DNA from: an uncultured Holdemania sp.
GTDB lineage: Bacteria > Bacillota_I > Bacilli_A > Erysipelotrichales > Erysipelotrichaceae
DNA: 55,742 nt
Direction: 5' to 3'
Assembly: GCA_904395815.1 (NCBI GenBank)
Contig: CAJFOC010000027.1
Location: forward strand, 1 to 55,742
Made by a program: the position numbers and the translations under genes. The notes beneath the pieces were generated by a model that did not search any database, had not been told where the DNA came from, and saw nothing but the letters and a program-made list of their open reading frames with translations. Within the stretch, counting starts at the first letter, position 1. Each line of letters begins with the position of its first letter. Shown here one piece after another: positions 41,153 to 50,359 of the stretch.

Positions 41153-42955
41153 TCACTCCTCGTCCATCGATAAAATGGCCAGGAACGCTTCCTGTGGGAT
41201 TTCAACCGAACCTACCGCCTTCATCCGCTTCTTGCCTTCTTTCTGCTTTTCCAGCAGTTTCTTTTTGCGGGTGATGTCTCCGCCATAACATTTGGCCAGA
41301 ACGTTTTTGCGCAGCGCCTTGATGTTGGTCCGGGCGATCACCTTGCCGTTGACGGCCGCCTGCACCGGAATTTCAAACTGCTGCTTCGGGATCAGCGATT
41401 TCAGCTTAACGGTGATCGCATTGCCGCGGGCATAGGCAAAATCGCGATGCACGATCACCGACAGCGCGTCTACCAGTTCTCCGTTAAGCAGAATATCCAT
41501 TTTCACCAGATCACTGCGGCGGTATTCGCTGAGCTCATAATCCAGCGACGCGTACCCCTTGGTGCAGGACTTCAGCTTGTCAAAAAAATCAAAGACAATT
41601 TCGCTGAGCGGCAGCTGATAGATCAGCGTATTGCGTCCGCTGTCAATCACCTGCATGTCCTCGTATACGCCGCGTTTGTTCTGACACAGCTCCATTACCG
41701 GTCCGATGTATTCGTTGGACACCATGATGCTGGCTTTGACATACGGCTCTTCCAGGTGATCGATTTTCTGCACCGGCGGCAGATGCGCCGGATTGTCGAT
41801 CGGCTGCATCGTGCCGTCGGTCATGTAACAGTGATAAATGACGCTGGGCGCCGTGGCGATCAGCGTCAGATTGTATTCTCTTTCCAGCCGCTCCTGTACG
41901 ACGTCCATATGTAGCAAGCCAAGAAAGCCGCAGCGAAAGCCAAAGCCCAGCGCCTGGGAAGTTTCCGCCTCATACTGCAGCGAAGCGTCGTTGAGCTTCA
42001 GCTTTTCCAGCGCGTCGCGCAGATCGTTATACCGCGCGGAATCGGTCGGATACAGACCGCAGTACACCATCGGATTCATCTTGCGATAGCCCGGCAACGC
42101 TTCCTCCGCCGGACGCAGCGCGCCGGTTACCGTCGCGCCGACGCTGACATCCTGAACGGATTTGATGCTGGCGGCAAACCAGCCGACCTCGCCGCACTCC
42201 AGCGCGTTGAGCTTGACTTCCTTCGGCGTTCTGACCCCGCATTCCAGCACCTCATATTCAGCGCCGTTGTTCATGAAGCGGATTTTGTCTCCCACCTGAA
42301 TCCGGCCTTCCTTAACCCGCACAAAGACGATGACTCCACGGTATGAATCATACACCGAATCAAAGACCAGCGCCTTCAAAGGCGCTTGCGGATCGCCATG
42401 AGGCGCCGGGATCTGCCGGACAATCTGTTCCAGCACCTCGCCGACGTTCAGCCCGGTTTTGGCCGAAATCAGCGGCGCCTCGCTGCAATCCAGCCCGATG
42501 ACCGTCTCAATTTCTTCCTTGACCCGCTCCGGCTGAGCGCTGGGCAGATCGATTTTGTTGATCACCGGCACAATCTCCAGGTTGTTGTCCAGCGCCAGAT
42601 ACACATTGGCCAGCGTCTGCGCCTCAATTCCCTGCGCCGCATCCACCACCAGCACCGCTCCCTCGCACGCTGCCAGCGAGCGGGATACTTCATAAGTAAA
42701 GTCGACATGCCCCGGGGTGTCGATCAGATGAAAGATGTATTCCTCCCCATCCTGCGCCTTGTATTTCAGCTGCACTGCGTTCAGCTTGATCGTGATGCCG
42801 CGTTCCCGTTCCAGATCCAGGGAATCGAGAATCTGATCTACCATTTCACGATGCTGCACGGTTTCCGTCATTTCCAGGATCCGGTCAGCCAGCGTAGACT
42901 TGCCATGATCGATATGGGCAATAATCGAAAAATTTCTGATCTTCGACTGATCCAT
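41153..42955 (-). CDS. lepA: Elongation factor 4
   Basis: A 600-residue translational GTPase (LepA/EF4) that acts on stalled or assembling ribosomes. G1 is [10 protein letters not shown]2 is ERGITI, G3 is DTPGHVDF, G4 is NKIDLP and G5 is SAK. EF-G-like domains II, III and V follow, then the LepA-specific C-terminal domain with [10 protein letters not shown] and the [15 protein letters not shown] finger. The start at 42955 is set by AGGAGGATGG. It is first in the lepA-mazG-hemW operon, with a clear sigma-A promoter. Confidence 0.97.
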   Translation of the reverse strand: MDQSKIRNFSIIAHIDHGKSTLADRILEMTETVQHREMVDQILDSLDLERERGITIKLNAVQLKYKAQDGEEYIFHLIDTPGHVDFTYEVSRSLAACEGAVLVVDAAQGIEAQTLANVYLALDNNLEIVPVINKIDLPSAQPERVKEEIETVIGLDCSEAPLISAKTGLNVGEVLEQIVRQIPAPHGDPQAPLKALVFDSVYDSYRGVIVFVRVKEGRIQVGDKIRFMNNGAEYEVLECGVRTPKEVKLNALECGEVGWFAASIKSVQDVSVGATVTGALRPAEEALPGYRKMNPMVYCGLYPTDSARYNDLRDALEKLKLNDASLQYEAETSQALGFGFRCGFLGLLHMDVVQERLEREYNLTLIATAPSVIYHCYMTDGTMQPIDNPAHLPPVQKIDHLEEPYVKASIMVSNEYIGPVMELCQNKRGVYEDMQVIDSGRNTLIYQLPLSEIVFDFFDKLKSCTKGYASLDYELSEYRRSDLVKMDILLNGELVDALSVIVHRDFAYARGNAITVKLKSLIPKQQFEIPVQAAVNGKVIARTNIKALRKNVLAKCYGGDITRKKKLLEKQKEGKKRMKAVGSVEIPQEAFLAILSMDEE

Positions 42956-42980
42956 TGTCCATCCTCCTTCACCATCCGTT

Positions 42981-43009
42981 ATTATATCAAATGCTTTCTT
43001 CAAAGGCAA
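42981..43009 (-). promoter_or_regulatory. Sigma-A promoter of the lepA operon
   Basis: TTGCCT (43009-43004), a 17-base spacer and TATAAT (42986-42981) on the minus strand. Confidence 0.8.
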
Positions 43010-43040
43010 AACCTGTCATGATTGCCCATCCGCCAGACAG

Positions 43041-43067
43041 AAAAAAGACCCGGAATGGTTACCGGGT
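43041..43067 (-). terminator. Terminator of fmt
   Basis: The minus strand has ACCCGG-N8-CCGGGT followed by six T, just after the fmt stop. Confidence 0.85.
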
Positions 43068-43080
43068 TTGAGCGGCAGAT

Positions 43081-44031
43081 TTATTCGTGATGGGGAACCG
43101 GCTCAAAGCGGCGGCCAATCCATTCCCGCCCCTTGCCGTTATAGAAATCGCGGGCCGACATCCGTTTTTTCCCCTCCGGCTGCAGTTCGGTAATCACAAT
43201 CGACTGATCCCCGGCAGCCACCACCATGCCTTCTTCATCAAAGCCGACGATGGTTCCGCTGGACTGTCCGCTGCTCTGCGGCCGGAAGCGAACGCCCCAG
43301 AACTTCAGTTTCTGTCCCTCAGCCCGGCCATAGCCGACCGGCCAGCTGATCAGGCCGCGAATCTGATTGTAGATTTCCTTTCCGCTTTTACTGAAGTCGA
43401 TCTGTTCCTGCCAGGGCTGAATGTTCCAGGCAAAGCTGACCTGCCGCTCATCCTGCGCCACAGGCACAAGATTTCCGGCCAGATATTCCATCAGCATTTC
43501 TTTCAGCAATTCAGCGCCAGCCACCATCAGTTTGTCATGCAGAATTTCCGTCGTGTCTTCCCACCCGATCGGTACTTTCTTCATCGCCAGAATGTCGCCG
43601 GCGTCCATTTTTTTCACCATCCGCTGGATCGTGACGCCGGTTTCCGTTTCTCCGTTGATGATCGCCGTATGAATCGGTGCGCCGCCGCGGTATTGGGGAA
43701 GCAGCGACGCATGAACGTTGATGCAGCCATACCGCGGAGCCTGAAGCACCTCTTCCCCGATCATCTGACCATAGGCGCAGGTCACGATCAGATCCGGCCG
43801 CAGCGCCAGCACCTCTTCATATTCCGTACGGATCTTCTGCGGCTGCAGCAGCGGCACATGCAGTTCCTCCGCCAGCTGATGCACCGGGGTTTTCCGCAGC
43901 TGCTGCTGACGGCCGACTTTTTTATCCGGCTGGGAAACCACGCCGACCAGCTCGATGGGCATCTCGCTCAATGCTTTGAGAATGCCGCAGGCAAAGTCCG
44001 GAGTTCCCATGAATACGACTCTCGTCCTCAA
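43081..44031 (-). CDS. fmt: Methionyl-tRNA formyltransferase
   Basis: Fmt formylates initiator Met-tRNA using 10-formyl-tetrahydrofolate. It has 316 residues. The N-terminal hydrolase domain carries FMGTPDFA, the folate and catalytic motif NVHASLLPQYRGGAPI and the MDAGDIL aspartate; a C-terminal OB-like domain follows. The start is a TTG at 44031 preceded by AGGGAGGG, because no ATG lies upstream of the conserved MGTPDF. It has its own TATAAT at 44060-44065 and its own terminator. It sits between the yqxA-like gene and lepA, where Bacillus has none. Confidence 0.95.
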   Translation of the reverse strand: MRTRVVFMGTPDFACGILKALSEMPIELVGVVSQPDKKVGRQQQLRKTPVHQLAEELHVPLLQPQKIRTEYEEVLALRPDLIVTCAYGQMIGEEVLQAPRYGCINVHASLLPQYRGGAPIHTAIINGETETGVTIQRMVKKMDAGDILAMKKVPIGWEDTTEILHDKLMVAGAELLKEMLMEYLAGNLVPVAQDERQVSFAWNIQPWQEQIDFSKSGKEIYNQIRGLISWPVGYGRAEGQKLKFWGVRFRPQSSGQSSGTIVGFDEEGMVVAAGDQSIVITELQPEGKKRMSARDFYNGKGREWIGRRFEPVPHHE

Positions 44032-44059
44032 AAAGGATCCCTCCCTGTTCTCAGACTTT

Positions 44060-44065
44060 ATTATA
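44060..44065 (-). promoter_or_regulatory. -10 element of fmt
   Basis: TATAAT on the minus strand about 30 bases before the TTG start. TTGACC upstream is 21 bases away, too far for a standard promoter. Confidence 0.45.
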
Positions 44066-44081
44066 CCATACTTCTTTCCGT

Positions 44082-44357
44082 TTACCGGTCAAAAGCCGCG
44101 CTGATCAGCCGAACCGATCCGCTGACAACCCGGATCACCATCGAACTGATGTTTTCTCCGACCTGTCCGGCCCAGTTTTCTTCAATCTGACTCACTGCCA
44201 AGCCCTGACTTTGCTGACCGACGATCTGATGATGGAGAACCTGATCATTGAAGTCATCCACCCGCTGCTGAACGGATGGCTCCTGCTGCCGGCTCAGCGC
44301 GCTGCCCAGACTGACGATGATCAGAATCAGAAAACCATCGAGGATAAACCGTTTCAT
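44082..44357 (-). CDS. YqxA-like small membrane protein
   Basis: A 91-residue protein with one N-terminal membrane segment (about 5-22, ILDGFLILIIVSLGSAL) and an extracytoplasmic helical tail containing QQRVDDFNDQVL. Its place directly after spoIIP and before lepA is that of yqxA (DUF3679) in Bacillus. Sequence support for that family is weak, so the name rests on position. It overlaps the spoIIP end by 4 bases, so it probably belongs to the same sporulation transcript. Confidence 0.65.
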   Translation of the reverse strand: MKRFILDGFLILIIVSLGSALSRQQEPSVQQRVDDFNDQVLHHQIVGQQSQGLAVSQIEENWAGQVGENISSMVIRVVSGSVRLISAAFDR

Positions 44358-45196
44358 TCTATCCCTCCGTTACTCAAAGCTTCAACCAGCACGGCCAGCG
44401 AACAGCGGACCTCCTCGGTGCTGTTCTGATCCGTTCCCAACTCCAGCAGCACCATGTTCTCAGCCATATCCTGGTTGTATACCGACTGTCTTTCAAAGAC
44501 TGATCTCATTATACCGGGCATCATCTGGTCAATTTTGTCGGTTAATTGTTCTGACTGCTTCATGACTGACGCCGCGTTGTCGGACTTCATGCCGACGACA
44601 AACATCATCTTCGCATAAGTCGTTCCATCCTTTTCCAATACGGAAGCTGAACGCGGCGCGGAATCCCGATGCAGGTCGATCACCAGATCAAAACCGCCGT
44701 GCTGGGCAAACACATCGTTCAGATAACGCCGGGATACCGTGTACAGCTGATTGTATTTCAGTCCTTCCTCTTCCGCCTCACGCAGAAAATTGGCAGCCTG
44801 AAACACGACGTAAAACCCCTGTTCTTCCAGCATCTGCGCCAGCTCCATTCCGATTTCATATACAGTGGTGCCATCGCTGTAGGTTTCCGACTGATGAGTG
44901 TTGTAGATGTACACGGATTTCCGTTCCGGTTTCTGCTGCGGTTCGAATTTAGGCACAAACGGTTCGCTGACGACGATCTGATCAATCCGTTCCACCGCCT
45001 GTTTGAAATCCGGCAGCAAAGCCAGCCGTTCCTTGATCGAGATCTGATCGAGATTGATCTCCGGTTTGAGAATGGATTCCAGCAGCGAATTCTTGTTTTC
45101 CATGAACCATTGCTGGAAACCGGTGAAAAAAGGGGTGATGGCGAGAAATGCCAGGATCAGCACACATTTGAGGAAAATTTTCAGCTTCGTTTTCAA
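44354..45196 (-). CDS. spoIIP: Stage II sporulation protein P
   Basis: A 280-residue membrane-anchored amidase/endopeptidase that, with SpoIID and SpoIIM, removes septal peptidoglycan during engulfment. It has an N-terminal membrane segment (about 8-27), a linker, then the catalytic domain with YIYNTHQSETY, DLHRDS and the late glutamate in MVLLELGTDQNS. The linker is shorter than in Bacillus (about 400 residues). The start is a TTG at 45196. Its Shine-Dalgarno GGGG lies inside the 3' arm of a terminator hairpin, which would hamper translation from a long transcript. Confidence 0.92.
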   Translation of the reverse strand: MKTKLKIFLKCVLILAFLAITPFFTGFQQWFMENKNSLLESILKPEINLDQISIKERLALLPDFKQAVERIDQIVVSEPFVPKFEPQQKPERKSVYIYNTHQSETYSDGTTVYEIGMELAQMLEEQGFYVVFQAANFLREAEEEGLKYNQLYTVSRRYLNDVFAQHGGFDLVIDLHRDSAPRSASVLEKDGTTYAKMMFVVGMKSDNAASVMKQSEQLTDKIDQMMPGIMRSVFERQSVYNQDMAENMVLLELGTDQNSTEEVRCSLAVLVEALSNGGIE

Positions 45197-45197
45197 G

Positions 45198-45245
45198 AAA
45201 AAAAGCCCCCTTCCCTGTCTGCAGTGTATGCTGCATCGGAAGAGG
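45198..45245 (-). terminator. Terminator after gpr overlapping the spoIIP start region
   Basis: On the minus strand CCTCTTCC pairs with GGAAGGGG, with an inner TGCAG/CTGCA arm. Seven T follow (45204-45198), ending one base before the spoIIP TTG. Confidence 0.8.
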
Positions 45246-45253
45246 ACTATGAC

Positions 45254-46123
45254 TTACATCGTATCAAATCGTGGATGAAGCGCCTGATTCAGCGAACGGG
45301 CGATCACCTCGCTCAGATGACGGACTTCCTCATCCATCTCCTTGGGAGTCAGAACCATCTGATACGATTCATGATAATGAATATGCTGCATGATGCGCTC
45401 ATAATCGTCGCTGCCGGCAGCGGAAAGAACCTGATCGATCAACGCCTCAATGCTGACCACCGTCGCCACGCCCACGGCAATGACCGGAACCCCCAGCAGC
45501 GCTTCGTTAATCGCTTTGCGGTGATTGCCCACGCCCCCGCCGGGCTGGATCCCGGTATCGCTGATCTGGATTACCCGGTTGATGCGCTGCAGGCTGCGGG
45601 TTCCCAGCGCGTCGATGGCAATGACCAGATCGGGCTGAAACTGCCGGGCGACCGCCTGAACGAATTCCGCCGTTTCCATGCCGGTCTGTCCCATCACCCC
45701 GGGGACGATCACCGCCACTTCCCGCATGTCCTGCCCGACTGATGGATCCTGCAGCCGGAAAAGATGAGAGGTCACGATCACTTCCCGTGCCGCCATCGGT
45801 CCCAGCGCATCCGCGGTGATTTCCTGATTCCCCAATCCGACCACCAGCACACGTTCAACGTCAGTTCTGCCGCCGAAAATCACCTGCTTCAGGCAATCGG
45901 TCATCACGGCGGCAGCCTCATCGCGCTGATCCTGATCGTTCAGATCCGTCAGTTCCACAGTGATGTACTCGCCCGGTTCCTTATCAATCTGATCATTGCG
46001 GCGATGAATGACGATATGATGAGCAGTGATGGCGCCCACACTCTTTTTGTGATGAGTAAAATCATCGTTTTCCGCCAGATTGAGTACTTCCTCATAAGCC
46101 AGGTCGGTTCTGTTTCTGCGCAT
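45254..46123 (-). CDS. gpr: Germination protease
   Basis: A 289-residue aspartic-type endoprotease that degrades small acid-soluble spore proteins when the spore germinates. The family is recognisable from RTDLA near the N-terminus (autoprocessing region), VLVVGLGNQEITADALGP, the PGVMGQTGMETAE stretch and DALGTRSL. The propeptide before RTDLA is only four residues, against about a dozen in Bacillus. A longer start, ATG at 46150, is possible, but GAGGTGA points to 46123. It has a sigma-G-like promoter. spoIIP and the yqxA-like gene follow, as in Bacillus. Confidence 0.93.
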   Translation of the reverse strand: MRRNRTDLAYEEVLNLAENDDFTHHKKSVGAITAHHIVIHRRNDQIDKEPGEYITVELTDLNDQDQRDEAAAVMTDCLKQVIFGGRTDVERVLVVGLGNQEITADALGPMAAREVIVTSHLFRLQDPSVGQDMREVAVIVPGVMGQTGMETAEFVQAVARQFQPDLVIAIDALGTRSLQRINRVIQISDTGIQPGGGVGNHRKAINEALLGVPVIAVGVATVVSIEALIDQVLSAAGSDDYERIMQHIHYHESYQMVLTPKEMDEEVRHLSEVIARSLNQALHPRFDTM

Positions 46124-46140
46124 GTCGTTCACCTCGTCGT

Positions 46141-46170
46141 TAGTATGCATCCAATCTCGGACGTTTATCC
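46141..46170 (-). promoter_or_regulatory. Candidate sigma-G promoter of gpr
   Basis: GGATAA (46170-46165), a 17-base spacer and CATACTA (46147-46141) on the minus strand, matching the forespore consensus (GNATR, CATNNTA). This is what gpr should have by analogy with Bacillus. The predicted leader is very short, under 20 bases. Confidence 0.55.
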
Positions 46171-46256
46171 CTGCAGCCAGCTCTCTTTTATTACGGACAA
46201 AAAAGACAGGCAAGTCAGAAACGACGCTTTCCCTGCGGTCAAAACTCATGTTTACA

Positions 46257-46285
46257 TTGCATTTTGTTTATCCTTTTGATATAAT
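46257..46285 (+). promoter_or_regulatory. Sigma-A promoter of rpsT
   Basis: TTGCAT (46257-46262), a 17-base spacer and a perfect TATAAT (46280-46285), with GGAGGAGGT before the GTG start. Confidence 0.85.
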
Positions 46286-46317
46286 GCTTTAGGTACGAAA
46301 ACGGAGGAGGTGTCACA

Positions 46318-46578
46318 GTGGCAAACATTAAGTCTCAGAAGAAACGTTCCATTACTAATTTAAAGAGAAATGCGGCAAGAACAGCTGAAAAGTCCGCTCT
46401 GAAGTCGGCAATCAAGGAAGTGCTGGCAGCGGTTGAAGCGAAGGACAAGGAAAAAGCGGTTGCCGCCTGCAACCATGCGAATTCTTTATTGGATAAAGCC
46501 GTTACCAGTCATCTGAAACACAAGAACTACAGCGCCCGTCAGAAAGCGCGTCTGGCGAAAGCCGTCAATTCTCTGTAA
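46318..46578 (+). CDS. rpsT: 30S ribosomal protein S20
   Basis: An 86-residue three-helix small-subunit protein that binds 16S rRNA. The ANIKSQKKRS opening, the RNAARTAEKSALK core and the HKNYSARQKARLAKAV end are typical. The start is GTG at 46318, with GGAGGAGG nine bases upstream. It is divergent from gpr, as in Bacillus. The gene is single and followed by a perfect palindromic terminator. Confidence 0.97.
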   Translation: MANIKSQKKRSITNLKRNAARTAEKSALKSAIKEVLAAVEAKDKEKAVAACNHANSLLDKAVTSHLKHKNYSARQKARLAKAVNSL

Positions 46579-46584
46579 GAGAAC

Positions 46585-46609
46585 GGATCCTGATCAGGAT
46601 CCTTTTTTT
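46585..46609 (+). terminator. Terminator of rpsT
   Basis: The perfect 18-bp palindrome GGATCCTGATCAGGATCC followed by seven T. Confidence 0.92.
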
Positions 46610-46630
46610 ATGGATTTCAAACAGAAAGAA

Positions 46631-46697
46631 AATCCCACCCCCGTGGGCAACGCTTTTGCAGGGCAGCGCTGTCTGCGGAAATGGGATTGTTTTTTGT
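46631..46697 (+). terminator. Second, branched hairpin between rpsT and trmK
   Basis: An outer stem AATCCCA/TGGGATT (46631-46688) encloses an alternative CCCAC/GTGGG hairpin and a GCAGCGCTGTCTGC arm, then GTTTTTTG. It is a backup terminator, or part of the rpsT-trmK convergence. Confidence 0.55.
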
Positions 46698-46704
46698 TCT
46701 GCGG

Positions 46705-47364
46705 TCATAGAAACTGTTCAAACTGTTCGATTCTCTCCTGCAGCCAGCGTCTGCGCTCAGACGAGGTGACCTGCTGCTGAATCCGCTTCAGCTTATCGCG
46801 CTGAAAACGACAATAGGCAACAAACGTCTCATCCCGCCGCCGGGACAGGAAAACTCCGAAATCCAGCTCTGTCTCGCTGTAACGGACGTGTCGGGAAGCT
46901 TTTGAAAAAACGACAATCTGATAAAAATGGCGATCATGCACAATCTTTTCATCCTGAATCTGAAAGCCATGATCCATAATCCAGCGCCGCAGTGAGGAAA
47001 CCTCACGGTTTACCTGAACGATGATCTGATCCAGATCCGCCAGCCGCTCCTCAGCCTGCTCAAGAATTTCCCGGGCGCTGATCCAGCCCATGCCGGCAAT
47101 GATCACCGTCTGCACCTCGGCAGGCACATCCTGAAGTCCCGGCGTCAGAATCGGAATGATCTGCCGCTGCAGTCCTGCCTGCGCAATGGTATTTTGAGCC
47201 CGTTTCAGCGGTCCTGGCGCAATGTCGCACGCATACGCTTTCACCGCCACCCCACGCTCAATCAGCGCACAGGGCAGATAAGCATGATCCGTCCCGATAT
47301 CCGCGATAATTCTTCCCGGCTTGACACAGGAAGCGACCGCTTCCAGCCGTGCGCTCAGCTGCAT
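46705..47364 (-). CDS. trmK: tRNA (adenine(22)-N1)-methyltransferase
   Basis: A 219-residue TrmK (YqfN) methyltransferase that makes m1A22 in tRNA with S-adenosylmethionine. The Rossmann domain opens ADIGTDHAYLP, followed by ACDIAPGPLKRA and the IIAGMG loop. A C-terminal coiled-coil-like helical part holds many basic residues. The start at 47364 lies two bases behind the rpoD stop, and the neighbourhood dnaG-sigA-trmK is the same as in Bacillus. No strong ribosome-binding site is seen, so reinitiation after rpoD is likely. Confidence 0.9.
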   Translation of the reverse strand: MQLSARLEAVASCVKPGRIIADIGTDHAYLPCALIERGVAVKAYACDIAPGPLKRAQNTIAQAGLQRQIIPILTPGLQDVPAEVQTVIIAGMGWISAREILEQAEERLADLDQIIVQVNREVSSLRRWIMDHGFQIQDEKIVHDRHFYQIVVFSKASRHVRYSETELDFGVFLSRRRDETFVAYCRFQRDKLKRIQQQVTSSERRRWLQERIEQFEQFL

Positions 47365-47365
47365 C

Positions 47366-48595
47366 TCAGTTCTTGTCGACAAAGTCACGCAGCCGTTTGG
47401 AACGGGTTGGATGTTTCAGCTTGCGCAGCGCCTTTGCCTCGATCTGACGAATTCTTTCCCGGGTCACGTTGAATTCCTTGCCTACCTCTTCCAGCGTGCG
47501 GGTTCTTCCGTCATACAGTCCAAAACGCAGCCGCAGCACCTTTTCCTCACGCTCTGTCAGTCCCTGCAGCACGTTGTTGATTTCATCCTTCAGCAGCTGA
47601 TTGTTGGCATACTGATCCGGGGACATCGCGTCCTTATCCTCAATGAAATCTCCCAGATGCGAATCGTCTTCCTCACCGATCGGGGTTTCCAGCGATACCG
47701 GCTCCAGCGCGATCTTCTGAATTTCCCGTACTTTTTCCGGAGTGATGTTTTCCATCTTTTCGGCGATTTCCTCCGCTGTCGGTTCCCGTCCCAGATCCTG
47801 AACGAGCTGACGCTGAACCCGGGTCAGTTTGTTGATCGTTTCCACCATATGAACCGGAATGCGGATCGTTCTGGCCTGATCGGCAATCGCCCGGGTAATC
47901 GCCTGACGGATCCACCACGTCGCGTACGTTGAAAACTTGAATCCTTTGGTGTAATCAAACTTTTCCACCGCCTTGACCAGACCCATGTTGCCTTCCTGAA
48001 TCAAATCAAGAAACAACATACCGCGGCCAACATACTTCTTGGCAATGGAAACAACCAGACGCAGGTTGGAGGAAATCAGAATGCGCTTGGCTTCTTCATC
48101 TCCGTTTTGAATCCGGCGGGCGATTTCCGGCTCATCTTCCGGATTCAGCAGCGGAACCCGACCGATTTCCTTCAGATACATCTTCACCGGATCGTTGATC
48201 CGGACATAAGGAGAACCGCTGTAGGCCTCCGGAAGCTCTGTCGGCGCTGTTTCCGTTTCCGTCTGATCTTCATCAAACTCTTCAGTGCTGTCATCAGCCA
48301 GAAAATCCAGATCATCTTCCATATCCTGATCCATCGCTTCCGACTCCGGCAGTTCCAGGTTATCCAGTTCCTCGATATCCTCGTCTTCGCTGATGTCGAT
48401 GCCCTCGGCGGCAAACCAGTCGTACAGGTCATCCATTTCGTTATCGGTCAGATCCAGATTTTTCAAAGAATCCATGACGTCCTTCTGATACAGCACTTTC
48501 TGGGATTCATAGGTTTTTCTGAATTCTTCCTTCAACTGATCCAGCGTCTTGAATACCGGCAATTTATTTTCCTTGGTCTTGGTGTTTTTCTTCAT
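47366..48595 (-). CDS. rpoD: RNA polymerase primary sigma factor
   Basis: A 409-residue housekeeping sigma factor (SigA). Region 1.1 is followed by an acidic stretch (about 55-115) longer than in Bacillus SigA (371 residues). Then come region 1.2, region 2 ([26 protein letters not shown] and [13 protein letters not shown]), region 3 and region 4 with the HTH around [17 protein letters not shown]. The many TTGNNN-17-TATAAT promoters in this window are what it should read. The ATG at 48595 follows AAGGGGGTAC inside dnaG, which overlaps it by 32 bases. Confidence 0.97.
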   Translation of the reverse strand: MKKNTKTKENKLPVFKTLDQLKEEFRKTYESQKVLYQKDVMDSLKNLDLTDNEMDDLYDWFAAEGIDISEDEDIEELDNLELPESEAMDQDMEDDLDFLADDSTEEFDEDQTETETAPTELPEAYSGSPYVRINDPVKMYLKEIGRVPLLNPEDEPEIARRIQNGDEEAKRILISSNLRLVVSIAKKYVGRGMLFLDLIQEGNMGLVKAVEKFDYTKGFKFSTYATWWIRQAITRAIADQARTIRIPVHMVETINKLTRVQRQLVQDLGREPTAEEIAEKMENITPEKVREIQKIALEPVSLETPIGEEDDSHLGDFIEDKDAMSPDQYANNQLLKDEINNVLQGLTEREEKVLRLRFGLYDGRTRTLEEVGKEFNVTRERIRQIEAKALRKLKHPTRSKRLRDFVDKN

Positions 48596-50336
48596 CGAGG
48601 TACCCCCTTAATTCTCTTTGCAGCTGCATTCTCTCCTGGAGCAGCGCTGCCTGACTTTCCGGATTGCTGATGCGAAGGATCTGCTGCTTCAGATCATTGA
48701 TTTTTTCCTCCAGCATGCTCCTGCGGATCCGAAGGATCGCTCCTTCCATGACCTCGGGAGTGAACTGAGGACATTCCCATTCTGACAGCTCCAGAGTCTT
48801 CTGCTTCAGTGACTCATCCTGAATTGTATCGATAAAATCAGCGATCTGCAGCTGAGGATGCGTCCGGCTGTAATCCAGAATCATCATGGCCAGCTGCTGA
48901 TTTTCTTCGCTGAGAAGAAATCCGAGTTTTTCCTTGAACATCGTTACGGCGTCGTGACTGGTAAGCATTAAGGCAAGAATCAGGTGTTCGGCATTAGTCT
49001 TACCATCCCGGGTGCGCTTTAAACGCATCCCGCCCGCTTTTTGTGCGGCAGAAGAGCGCGGAGATACCGGCGCCGCAGCGCTCAGATCCAGTTCAAATCC
49101 GGTCATCTGCTGCAGCTGACGGGCAAAATTCTGCCGGTCAAAATCGTCGCTCAGCTTGCGGATCTGTTCTGCCGCCAGCCGCGCGAATTCTTTTTTCTCC
49201 GAGTAATTCTCCAGATCATAACGCGAGGACAGATAATCCAGCACAAATTCCATCCACGTCTGTTCCTTGCGGCACATCTGCTGCAGCTGCTGCGGTCCCT
49301 GCTGTCGAACGATCTCATCCGGATCCAGTCCGGTGGCGTTGACGACCACGCCGACTTCAAAGCCGGCTTCCAGCGCCAGCTGGCCCGCCTTGTAAGTGGC
49401 GTTGCGGCCGGCCTGATCGCCGTCATAACAGAAGGTCAGATGCGTCGAACACTGCCGCAGCAGCCGCAGCTGTTCCCGCGTACAGGCAGTTCCCAGCGTC
49501 GCCACCGCATTCTCAATCCCGGCGCGGTCCATCGCCAGCACATCGGTGACTCCCTCACACAGCAAAATCCTATTTTCCCGCCGGGCGGCCGGTTTGGCGC
49601 GATGATAATTGAACAGCGTCCGTCCCTTGACATAGATCGGTGTCTCGGTTGTATTGATGTACTTGCTGGCGGCCTGCGGGTCCATGCTGCGGGCGGTAAA
49701 TCCAATCGGATTGCCCAGCGAATCATGAATCGGAAACGTGATGCGGCTGGCAAACACATCATGCAGTCCGCTTTCCGAAAGACGAACGACGTTGCCGGCC
49801 ACCATATCCTGTTCTGAATACCCCTTGGCTTTCAGAAAGCGAAGCAGCTCATCGCCAGGCCCGTTCCAGCCAATCTCGAATTTCTCGATGACGGCTTCGT
49901 CGATGCCGCGCTCCTGCAGATATTTTCTGACCGGGATACCGACCTGGGCGCTGAGCTGATAATGAGTATAACGAATCGTTTCCTGAAGTACTTTGTATAA
50001 TGCCGCCTTCCGCGGATCCGCCGGCGTTTTCAGCGCTGCAGGATCAAAGGAAAGCGGAGTTCCGGTCAGCTCGGCAACCCGGGCCACCGCCTCGGGAAAG
50101 CTGATGTTTTCATAGTTCTGAACAAAGGTGAAGACATTGCCGCCGGCTCCGCAGACAAAGCATTTGTAGATCTGCTTTTCCTGAGAAATCGACAGCGACG
50201 GGTTATGATCGTCATGAAAGGGACAGACACAGGTCACCGAACGGCCTTTTTTCACCAGCGGCAGATAATGTCCGATCACCTCGGCGATATCCGCCCTGTT
50301 TCTGACCGCCGCGATTTCCTCCTCGCTCAGACGCAT
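48564..50336 (-). CDS. dnaG: DNA primase
   Basis: DnaG makes RNA primers for lagging-strand replication. It has 590 residues: an N-terminal CHC2 zinc domain ([10 protein letters not shown] and CFVCG), the TOPRIM core ([13 protein letters not shown] and CYDGDQAGR), and a C-terminal helicase-binding domain. The tandem ATGs at 50342 and 50336 are both in frame, but AGGAGGG ends right against the first, so the second is the better start. The end overlaps rpoD by 32 bases, giving the classical dnaG-sigA macromolecular synthesis operon, with glyS upstream. Confidence 0.96.
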   Translation of the reverse strand: MRLSEEEIAAVRNRADIAEVIGHYLPLVKKGRSVTCVCPFHDDHNPSLSISQEKQIYKCFVCGAGGNVFTFVQNYENISFPEAVARVAELTGTPLSFDPAALKTPADPRKAALYKVLQETIRYTHYQLSAQVGIPVRKYLQERGIDEAVIEKFEIGWNGPGDELLRFLKAKGYSEQDMVAGNVVRLSESGLHDVFASRITFPIHDSLGNPIGFTARSMDPQAASKYINTTETPIYVKGRTLFNYHRAKPAARRENRILLCEGVTDVLAMDRAGIENAVATLGTACTREQLRLLRQCSTHLTFCYDGDQAGRNATYKAGQLALEAGFEVGVVVNATGLDPDEIVRQQGPQQLQQMCRKEQTWMEFVLDYLSSRYDLENYSEKKEFARLAAEQIRKLSDDFDRQNFARQLQQMTGFELDLSAAAPVSPRSSAAQKAGGMRLKRTRDGKTNAEHLILALMLTSHDAVTMFKEKLGFLLSEENQQLAMMILDYSRTHPQLQIADFIDTIQDESLKQKTLELSEWECPQFTPEVMEGAILRIRRSMLEEKINDLKQQILRISNPESQAALLQERMQLQRELRGYLDEEKHQDQGK

Positions 50337-50359
50337 CCGCATCCCTCCTGTTCTGTTGC

